19,967 bases of DNA, taken from Actinobacillus sp. (GTDB lineage: Bacteria > Pseudomonadota > Gammaproteobacteria > Enterobacterales > Pasteurellaceae). The notes beneath the pieces are model-generated. The model saw only the letters and a program-made list of their open reading frames with translations, had not been told where the DNA came from and searched no databases. Positions within the stretch are counted from its first letter, which is position 1. Each line of letters starts with the position of its first letter. Both the position numbers and the translations under genes were made by a program. The stretch lies in NCBI GenBank assembly GCA_020026075.1, contig JAHHQZ010000032.1:1-19967 (forward strand), read 5' to 3'. Positions 14,923 through 19,967 of this stretch are shown here, piece by piece.

Positions 14923-16128
14923 TTATCGTGTTTTAATCGCTGCCATTGCCATTAAGCGTGCCTGCTCGTCTACGGCTAGCACATCATCAATGGAGGAAAT
15001 TTGGTAGGCCGGAATATTTTCCACAATTTTGGTGTTGAGTTTGGCAATATCAGTGAAACGGATTTTGCCGTTTAAGAAGGCACTTACGGCGATTTCATTG
15101 GCAGCGTTCATCGCTGTAGTGGCATATTGCCCTGCGGCGAATGCGTCAATGGCAAGTTTTAAGCAAGGGTAACGGGCAAAATCAACGGATTGGAAGGTTA
15201 AATTTGCCATTTGAGTGAAGTCTAACGGTGCCACGCCTGCTGGAATACGTGCTGGGTAGGCCATCGTTTCCGCAATCGGCGTGCGCATATCAGGGTTACC
15301 CATTTGGGCGATGACGGAGCCGTCCACGTAACGCACCATCGAATGAATAACAGACTGCGGATGAATGATAATTTCCATTTCATCAGCACTAGCGTTAAAC
15401 AGCCAACGAGCCTCAATATATTCCAGCCCTTTGTTCATCATCGTGGCGGAATCTACGGAAATTTTCTGCCCCATTGACCAATTCGGGTGTGCCACTGCCT
15501 GTGCTGGGGTGATGTCGGCAAAGGTAGCTAAATCACGCTCACGGAATGGGCCGCCTGAGCCTGTTAGCACGATTTTACTCACGCCGAGATCAGACAGCGG
15601 GCAAAAGCCGATTTGACGTTGCGCCTCTGGCGGTAGGGATTGGAAAATGGCGTTATGCTCGCTATCCACAGGCAAAAGCTGGGCGTTGTGGCGTTTGACT
15701 GCGTCTAAAAATAACTGCCCGCAAGTGACCAAACTTTCTTTGTTCGCCAATAGCACACGCTTGCCAGCCTTAATGGCACTCAACGTCGGCAAAAGCCCTG
15801 CTGCGCCAACAATGGCTGCCATTACTTGATCCGCATCAGGGTGTGCGCTGAGCTGGCAAATGGCATCCGTTCCTGCCAAAACTTCTGTTTTACATTGTGC
15901 GTTGCGTAGATTTTCATGCAGTTGCGCTGCCGCTTTTTCGTCCACCAATGCCGCAAACATCGGCTTATATTGCAAACATTGTGCGGTCATTTCTGCCACA
16001 TTTTGTCCGCCGACTAGTGCGAAGGCACGGTATTGGGTTGGATTGTGTTCAATCACGCTCAACGTGCTTTTCCCAATGGAACCTGTTGAACCTAAAATGA
16101 CGAGATTTTGCACAGTGTTTTGCGACAT
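14923..16128 (-). CDS. dxr: 1-deoxy-D-xylulose 5-phosphate reductoisomerase Dxr (IspC)
   Basis: Dxr carries out the NADPH-dependent second step of the MEP isoprenoid pathway and is the target of fosmidomycin. From the ATG at 16128 the protein has 401 residues (E. coli 398). The NADPH-binding GSTGSIGKS lies at residues 13-21, then LLANKESLVTCG. The metal site is in LPVDSEHNAIFQ, and the flexible loop and substrate motif is NWSMGQKISVDSATMMNKG. A longer reading frame exists upstream, but AAGGAAA before 16128 and the homology both favour this start. Two repeat-word hits lie inside (15420-15428 exact, in the codons for conserved GLEYI; 15007-15015 variant). A terminator-like hairpin separates it from frr. 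Confidence 0.96.
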   Translation of the reverse strand: MSQNTVQNLVILGSTGSIGKSTLSVIEHNPTQYRAFALVGGQNVAEMTAQCLQYKPMFAALVDEKAAAQLHENLRNAQCKTEVLAGTDAICQLSAHPDADQVMAAIVGAAGLLPTLSAIKAGKRVLLANKESLVTCGQLFLDAVKRHNAQLLPVDSEHNAIFQSLPPEAQRQIGFCPLSDLGVSKIVLTGSGGPFRERDLATFADITPAQAVAHPNWSMGQKISVDSATMMNKGLEYIEARWLFNASADEMEIIIHPQSVIHSMVRYVDGSVIAQMGNPDMRTPIAETMAYPARIPAGVAPLDFTQMANLTFQSVDFARYPCLKLAIDAFAAGQYATTAMNAANEIAVSAFLNGKIRFTDIAKLNTKIVENIPAYQISSIDDVLAVDEQARLMAMAAIKTR

Positions 16129-16201
16129 AGCGTTTTCCTTACTGATAAAATTTTTGAATTTATTCCGACCTTGATTTTTGCCAATGGCAAGAAATAAAAA
16201 T

Positions 16202-16223
16202 AAAGGACGCAAGCGCGTCCTTT
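16202..16223 (-). terminator. Terminator-like hairpin between frr and dxr
   Basis: AAAGGACGC (16202-16210) and GCGTCCTTT (16215-16223) form a perfect 9-bp stem with loop AAGC. On the minus strand it is followed by ATTTTTATTTC. It lies 15 bp after the frr stop and should end or reduce transcription into dxr. Beyond it are a decayed half of the repeat palindrome (ATTCCGACC, 16162-16170) and a small TTGCC/GGCAA palindrome. No clear dxr promoter was found in the gap. Confidence 0.8.
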
Positions 16224-16237
16224 GCTGTGGGATTGCA

Positions 16238-16795
16238 TTAGAAATCTAAAAGTTCTTTTTCTTTTTCTGCTAGCACTTCATCCACTTTTTTCACGAACTG
16301 ATCGGTGATTTTTTGGATTTCATCTTGCGCTTTGCGTTCTTCATCTTCGCTGATTTCTTTGTCTTTTAATAAGGCTTTTACTTGCTCATTCGCATCACGG
16401 CGAATGTTACGCACGGCGATTTTGCCTTGTTCTGCCTCGCCTTTTACGATTTTGATTAAATCACGGCGACGTTCTTCTGTTAATGGCGGCAGTGGCACAC
16501 GAATGGTTGCGCCTGCAGAGGCTGGGTTTAAACCTAAGTCAGATGTTAAAATTGCTTTTTCTACGGCGGCGATCATACTGCGGTCAAATACGGTTACCGC
16601 AAGGGTGCGTGCGTCTTCTGCCACGACGTTGGCTAATTGGCGTAATGGTGTTGGGCTGCCGTAGTATTCCACTTGAATGCCATCTAGCAAGCTTGGTTGC
16701 GCACGACCGGTGCGAACTTTGGCAATATGCCCTTTGAAAGTTTCTAAACTTTTTTCCATACGCACTTGCGTATCTTTTTTAATTTCGTTAATCAC
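16238..16795 (-). CDS. frr: Ribosome recycling factor Frr
   Basis: RRF splits the post-termination ribosome together with EF-G. The 185 residues equal the E. coli length. The start MINEIKKDTQVRMEKSLE, the motif IRTGRAQPSLLDGI-like stretch near residues 28-40, VFDRSM, GLNPASAG and PLPPLTEERRRDL are all family hallmarks. The protein is two long-helix segments around a beta domain. The start codon is GTG at 16795, with AAAGGAAA upstream; GTG is, as I recall, also used by E. coli frr. It lies 38 bp after pyrH and is probably transcribed with it. Confidence 0.97.
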   Translation of the reverse strand: MINEIKKDTQVRMEKSLETFKGHIAKVRTGRAQPSLLDGIQVEYYGSPTPLRQLANVVAEDARTLAVTVFDRSMIAAVEKAILTSDLGLNPASAGATIRVPLPPLTEERRRDLIKIVKGEAEQGKIAVRNIRRDANEQVKALLKDKEISEDEERKAQDEIQKITDQFVKKVDEVLAEKEKELLDF

Positions 16796-16833
16796 GTTGC
16801 TTTCCTTTTGAAAAATAAATGAAAATAAAAGGG

Positions 16834-17547
16834 TTAGTCAATAATTGTGCCTTCGTTTTCGCCTAAAATGACATTGCGTAATGCGCCTGCTTTGCCCATA
16901 TTGAACACACGAATCGGCATATTATGATCGCGTGCTAGGGTAAAGGCGGCTAAGTCCATTACTTGCAATTCTTTGCTGATCACATCAGCGTAAGGTAAAT
17001 GTTCGTAACGTTTCGCCTGCGGATTTTTAGCAGGATCGCTATCATAAACACCATCCACTTTAGTGGCTTTCATCACAACATCCGCTTCAATTTCAATGCC
17101 TCGTAAGCAAGCAGCAGAATCTGTGGTGAAAAACGGATTGCCAGTGCCAGCGGAGAAAATCACTGCACGTTTTTTACGTAACTGTCTAATCGCTTCGTAC
17201 CAGTTGTAGGTTTCACATACGCCTTTGAGTGGTACGGCAGACATTAAGGTTGCGTCAACGCCTGCACGGTATAGGGCATCACGCAAGGCCAAGCCGTTCA
17301 TTACCGTAGCGAGCATTCCCATATGGTCGCCCACTACACGGTGCATTCCTGCTTGGGCTAATTTCGCTCCACGGAATAAATTACCGCCACCTAGAACCAC
17401 ACCGACTTCTACCCCCATCGCCAGCACTTCTTTAATTTCTAACGCTACACGATCCAAAATCGCAGGGTCAATGCCAAAGCCCTCTGGGCCTTGTAAGGCT
17501 TCGCCACTGAGTTTTAATAAAATACGTTGATAAATCGGTTGGGACAT
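16834..17547 (-). CDS. pyrH: Uridylate kinase PyrH
   Basis: PyrH phosphorylates UMP to UDP in the cytoplasm. It is a hexameric amino-acid-kinase-fold enzyme, in this family usually inhibited by UTP and activated by GTP. From ATG 17547 it has 237 residues, the usual Pasteurellaceae length. RILLKLSGEAL, VLGGGNLFRG, GDHMGMLATVMNGLALRDAL, GTGNPFFTTDSAA and VDGVYDSDP are intact. An in-frame upstream extension of 17 residues exists, but GGAGAG before 17547 and homology favour the shorter form. It is the first gene of the long minus-strand cluster and has a perfect -10 box upstream. In E. coli the genes before it are rpsB-tsf; here mdh and its terminator occupy that place. Confidence 0.97.
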   Translation of the reverse strand: MSQPIYQRILLKLSGEALQGPEGFGIDPAILDRVALEIKEVLAMGVEVGVVLGGGNLFRGAKLAQAGMHRVVGDHMGMLATVMNGLALRDALYRAGVDATLMSAVPLKGVCETYNWYEAIRQLRKKRAVIFSAGTGNPFFTTDSAACLRGIEIEADVVMKATKVDGVYDSDPAKNPQAKRYEHLPYADVISKELQVMDLAAFTLARDHNMPIRVFNMGKAGALRNVILGENEGTIID

Positions 17548-17586
17548 AGGACTCTCCACTAAATCTAAGACACAAAAATTCTGCGT

Positions 17587-17615
17587 ATTATAAAGCAACC
17601 CTCGACACGTTAAAA
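17587..17615 (-). promoter_or_regulatory. Probable promoter of pyrH
   Basis: On the minus strand a perfect -10 box TATAAT (17592-17587) lies 39 nt before the pyrH start. The -35 region (TTTTAA or CTTTTA near 17616-17610) is poor, but the T-rich tail of the mdh terminator lies just upstream and could help. This would drive pyrH-frr and possibly the genes beyond. Confidence 0.5.
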
Positions 17616-17628
17616 GCTAAAAACAAAC

Positions 17629-17651
17629 AACCCAAGCACGAGGCTTGGGTT
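17629..17651 (-). terminator. Rho-independent terminator of mdh
   Basis: AACCCAAGC (17629-17637) and GCTTGGGTT (17643-17651) make a perfect 9-bp stem with a 5-nt loop. On the minus strand it is followed by GTTTGTTTTT. It separates mdh from pyrH. Confidence 0.9.
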
Positions 17652-17653
17652 GA

Positions 17654-17692
17654 AGCCAGAATTTTGCTAAAAATTTTGTCAATATTCCGGCG
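17654..17692. repeat. Degenerate copy of the 40-bp palindrome
   Basis: The plan matches the cores of repeats A, B and C (left arm ending GAATTTT, centre AAAATTTTG, right arm AATATTCCGGCG), but the outer arms carry several changes and no longer pair well. It lies between the mdh stop and its terminator. Confidence 0.75.
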
Positions 17693-17716
17693 TAGCTTTT
17701 AAGCTAACCTTAGGGC

Positions 17717-18652
17717 TTATTGATTTACAAAATCTTCGCCGAGTTTAATATCTTTTTGTAAGGTTGGGAGCATTTCTTCTAAGGCTTTTTCTTCAAAGGC
17801 ACTCAATTTGCCAAGTGGCAATAACGCTTCTACGCCTTCTTTACCTAAACGCACAGGTTGAGAGAAGAAACGTGCATATTTGCCGTCACCTTCAACGTAG
17901 GTGCATTCCACAACGGTTTGACCAGACAATGCTTTCACAAGGGAGCAAGCAAAACGAGCCGCTGCTTGTGCCATTGAAAGGGTTGCAGAACCACCGCCAG
18001 CTTTGGCGTTCACCACTTCGGTACCTGCGTTTTGAATGCGTTTCGTCAAGGTTTCGATTTCTTCTTGGCTCCATTCAGTGTAAGGCACTTGGGAAAGCAA
18101 TGGTAAGATGGTTACGCCTGAGTGGCCGCCAATGACTGGCACAACGGTGCGAGAAACATCTAAGCCTTTTAATTCAGAAACAAAGGTTTCGGAACGAAGA
18201 ACGTCAAGGGTTGTTACGCCGAATAAACGGCGTTTGTCGTATACGCCAGCTTTTTTCAAGGTTTCAGCAGCGATAGCCACCGTGGTGTTGACTGGATTAG
18301 TAATAATGCCTACGCACGCTTTTGGACAAACGGCTGCTACTTTTTCGATTAAGCCTTTCACAATGCCTGCGTTGATGTTGAATAAATCCGCACGATCCAT
18401 ACCTGGTTTACGTGCAACACCAGCGGAGATCAACACCACATCAGCGCCTTCTAAGGCTGGGCTTGGATCTTCGCCGCCAAAGCCTTTGACTTTAACGTCT
18501 GTTGGAATATGGCTTACGTCAACTGCCACACCTGGGGTTACTGGGGCAATATCATAAAGGGAAAGCTCACTGCCAGCAGGGAGTTGAATTTTTAACAATA
18601 ATGCTAATGCTTGACCGATACCGCCTGCGGCGCCTAGAACTGCAACTTTCAT
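17717..18652 (-). CDS. mdh: Malate dehydrogenase Mdh
   Basis: Mdh interconverts malate and oxaloacetate with NAD in the cytoplasm. From ATG 18652 it has 311 residues, the usual gammaproteobacterial length. The NAD-binding GAAGGIGQ starts at residue 7. The substrate-binding ARKPGMDRADLF, ITNPVN, TTLDVLRSETFV and the catalytic histidine motif VIGGHSGVTILPLLSQ are intact. A longer in-frame extension upstream lacks homology, while AAGGAG lies 6 nt before 18652. It has its own terminator, so it appears to be a single-gene unit. Confidence 0.97.
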   Translation of the reverse strand: MKVAVLGAAGGIGQALALLLKIQLPAGSELSLYDIAPVTPGVAVDVSHIPTDVKVKGFGGEDPSPALEGADVVLISAGVARKPGMDRADLFNINAGIVKGLIEKVAAVCPKACVGIITNPVNTTVAIAAETLKKAGVYDKRRLFGVTTLDVLRSETFVSELKGLDVSRTVVPVIGGHSGVTILPLLSQVPYTEWSQEEIETLTKRIQNAGTEVVNAKAGGGSATLSMAQAAARFACSLVKALSGQTVVECTYVEGDGKYARFFSQPVRLGKEGVEALLPLGKLSAFEEKALEEMLPTLQKDIKLGEDFVNQ

Positions 18653-18926
18653 AAAATCTCCTTGTAAGGTTAGGGGAGGATTACAACAAACAGCACAGAT
18701 TGTTGTGTGATTCAAACGTCATAAAACGCCAAAATTTTAATTTTTCACGTTCATAAAGTAAAACGTCATCTGCTCAGTTTGAGATCTACTTCAAATTTTT
18801 ACGCAACTTTTTTCGTTTTTATTAACTGGTGAATTCAACAACAAAGTGCGACGTTTTTAAATTGAGTTGATTGAAAAGTAAGATGTGCGAAGTTGCATTT
18901 CGAAATTCAATCCCATAGGAAAACGT
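18653..18926. promoter_or_regulatory. mdh upstream region
   Basis: No gene is visible. The region must carry the mdh promoter on the minus strand, but no clear -35/-10 pair stands out. Features seen are a direct repeat AACGTCAT at 18715-18722 and 18762-18769, and a loose inverted repeat TTTGA/TCAAA at 18778-18795. Neither matches CRP, FNR or ArcA sites well. The right part probably belongs to the left end of the decayed IS30-type element. Confidence 0.35.
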
Positions 18927-19200
18927 ATGAAACATTACACGCACCTTACCGAAGAGCAAAGATACCAAATTTCGGCATTGCTTAAAAGTAATAAAGTAAT
19001 ATAGCAATTGCAGAGATTGCATGAAACTTAAACGTCCATAAATCAACCATTTACCGAGAGATTAAACGTAATTTGGGCAAGCGAGGCTATCGCCCTAAAC
19101 AAGCTCAACAGTTTGCCAAACAACGCAAAACCAACAACGCTCAAGCCGTCACAGATTTCGGCTTGGCATATGTTGAACATTTGCTTAAGCGGTTGTATTA
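18927..19200 (+). pseudogene. Decayed IS30-family transposase (N-terminal fragment)
   Basis: From ATG 18927, with AGGA upstream, translation gives MKHYTHLTEEQRYQISALLK, the typical start of IS30-type transposases with their helix-turn-helix region. The frame then breaks near 18998-19035 (small indels around AATATAGCAATTGC and ATGAAACTTAAACG). It resumes as KSTIYREIKRNLGKRGYRPK, QAQQFAKQRKTNNAQAV and DFGLAYVEHLLK, then stops. The DDE catalytic part is missing altogether. A full transposase of this family has more than 300 residues, so this is about a quarter of one. It cannot move on its own. Confidence 0.85.
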
Positions 19201-19244
19201 AGAATGGGGTAATGGAGACGTTCACAAGCCTTAGTTGGATGTGA

Positions 19245-19272
19245 ACCCCAAAGTGGGCTAAAACCTTGGGGT
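19245..19272. repeat. Inverted repeat beside the IS remnant
   Basis: ACCCCAA (19245-19251) and TTGGGGT (19266-19272) form a 7-bp stem with a 14-nt loop. It could be part of an insertion-sequence end or a weak terminator; neither is certain. Confidence 0.4.
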
Positions 19273-19311
19273 CAAGCTTCAGTGAGATAAGTAAAGTCGG
19301 TTTATTTAATT

Positions 19312-19354
19312 ACTAATGCCTTGGCTGGCAATTTATTCAGTCAAGGCTTTTAGT
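19312..19354. terminator. Terminator-like hairpin after the MORN genes
   Basis: ACTAA and GCCTTGgCTG (19312-19327) pair with CAGtCAAGGC and TTAGT (19338-19354). It lies 11 bp past the minus-strand stop at 19366. The T run TTTT is better placed on the plus strand, but the outer A/T pairing allows two-way use. Confidence 0.5.
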
Positions 19355-19365
19355 TATTCATCCAA

Positions 19366-19530
19366 CTATTTATCTAACAATCCTCGCCAATACTTTTTAT
19401 AGGATACTTGATTAGTGGTGGTATCGGTAATTTTGATTTCACCATCTAGTTTGCCTTTATAGAAATTACCTTCTGCTACAAAGTTTTTATGGAATAATTT
19501 ACCTAAACCATGTGGCATATCGTTCACCAT
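19366..19530 (-). CDS. Small MORN-like protein
   Basis: This 54-residue reading frame begins MVNDMPHGLGKLFHKNFVAE. HGLGKLF...EGNFYKGKLDGEIKI resembles a MORN repeat. ATG at 19530 has AAAGGAT 8 nt upstream. It is in the same frame as the larger gene before it, separated by one TAA and four codons (RITI). It may therefore be either a separate small gene or the C-terminal part of one MORN protein cut by a stop. No catalytic residues are seen. AT-rich composition matches its neighbour and not the core genes. Confidence 0.5.
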   Translation of the reverse strand: MVNDMPHGLGKLFHKNFVAEGNFYKGKLDGEIKITDTTTNQVSYKKYWRGLLDK

Positions 19531-19542
19531 TATAGTTATCCT

Positions 19543-19967
19543 TTAATCACTTATCCCATAAAAATATCTTTTTTTGCTTATTTTTATCCTTTTAGAGTTT
19601 ATATATATTCCAAATTCTGTTAATCTATCATCTGCATCATAATCCCAATAACATATTGGAATCCCATGTATATAATATACTTTTGAATAAATTTGACCAG
19701 CATAATTAAATATCCACATTCCATATTTTTTATTTTTTCTATAATATCCTTTTTCAATTATTTGAGTCGAAGAATCTAGAGAAACAGGATAATTTGTAGC
19801 ATATATTTCTGTATATCCATCTCTAACAATATTAAAGATCATAGTATTTAGCTCGAATTCAGATATACTTCCAGTAAAAATCTCTTTTACATAAAAATAA
19901 TCCCATTCTTTTGGATGCCTTTCCATTAAAACATAACACCATTTTTCTGTTTTATTGTTATAGAGAA
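19543..19967 (-). CDS. MORN/YwqK-like repeat protein (partial, 5' end outside window)
   Basis: The frame is open to the window edge (LYNNKTEKWCYVL precedes the first internal ATG at 19926), so the true start lies beyond 19967 and only the last 140 residues are visible. RKNKKYGMWIFNYAGQIYSK, VYYIHGIPICYWDYD and DRLTEFGIYINSKR look like YwqK/MORN-2 type repeats, which are often found in putative immunity or antitoxin proteins. That role is not shown here. The N-terminal part, with KEWDYFYVKEIF, is not recognised. The gene is markedly AT-rich and sits beside an IS remnant, suggesting acquired DNA. Confidence 0.6.
   Translation of the reverse strand, partial: LYNNKTEKWCYVLMERHPKEWDYFYVKEIFTGSISEFELNTMIFNIVRDGYTEIYATNYPVSLDSSTQIIEKGYYRKNKKYGMWIFNYAGQIYSKVYYIHGIPICYWDYDADDRLTEFGIYINSKRIKISKKRYFYGISD

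Noticed and set aside
14923..16212. Longer N-terminus for Dxr (start at 16212)
   Set aside because: It would run through the hairpin region after frr, and the extra residues do not fit the family; AAGGAAA precedes the ATG at 16128.
17717..18715. Longer N-terminus for Mdh (start at 18715)
   Set aside because: The extra 21 residues have no family similarity and precede the NAD motif by too much; AAGGAG lies right before the ATG at 18652.
18778..18795. CRP or FNR site before mdh
   Set aside because: The half sites TTTGA/TCAAA are 8 bp apart; neither the TGTGA-N6-TCACA nor the TTGAT-N4-ATCAA pattern is met.
18927..19225. Minus-strand frames over the IS30-like region
   Set aside because: They are shadows of the decayed transposase, which gives clear family similarity on the plus strand.
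1..19967. tRNA, rRNA, riboswitch or prophage attachment site
   Set aside because: No cloverleaf, ribosomal sequence, known riboswitch core or integrase-linked repeat was seen on either strand.

Overview
The window looks like a chromosomal segment of a Pasteurellaceae species. The proteins read as close relatives of the Haemophilus, Actinobacillus and Pasteurella versions of GltS, TtcA, GlmM, SixA, LpxD, Skp, BamA, RseP, CdsA, UppS, Dxr, Frr, PyrH and Mdh, and the pairing glmM-sixA fits that family. Neither canonical Pasteurellaceae uptake word (AAGTGCGGT or ACAAGCGGT) was found as an exact copy by eye. A different word, ATTCCAGCC, occurs ten times. Genus and species cannot be named from this sequence alone.

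Layout. 1-356: AT-rich intergenic DNA with at least six TACCTA/TAGGTA boxes, then a terminator. 357-1565 (-): gltS. 1851-2786 (+): ttcA. 2712-4406: a disturbed locus where the ttcA tail and glmM head are duplicated as direct repeats around about 1.2 kb of AT-rich DNA. That DNA carries an intact DUF417 membrane-protein gene, unrecognised decayed sequence, a decayed fragment of enolase (eno) and a decayed ttcA tail. 4360-6149 (+): intact glmM and sixA, 2 bp apart. 6150-7081: a gene-free block of about 0.9 kb made of repeats and large inverted repeats. 7082-7582 (+): a membrane-anchored thioredoxin-like protein.

7730-17547 (-): a nine-gene cluster transcribed pyrH, frr, dxr, uppS, cdsA, rseP, bamA, skp, lpxD. 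It joins pyrimidine nucleotide synthesis, ribosome recycling, isoprenoid and undecaprenyl carrier synthesis, phospholipid synthesis, envelope stress proteolysis, outer-membrane protein assembly and lipid A synthesis. The order matches the E. coli cluster, but here it is preceded by mdh instead of rpsB-tsf and ends at a terminator after lpxD, with no fabZ-lpxA following. An internal terminator-like hairpin separates frr from dxr. 17717-18652 (-): mdh with its own terminator.

18927-19967: accessory DNA holding a decayed IS30-family transposase start and, on the minus strand, two AT-rich MORN/YwqK-like reading frames, one of them cut by the window edge.

The two strongest leads are: (1) the ATTCCAGCC word and its 40-bp palindromic form, which sits both in terminators and inside conserved genes, as uptake sequences do; and (2) two divergent copies, in opposite orientation, of a structured non-coding element at about 6322-6486 and 6683-6851, with apparent compensatory base changes.
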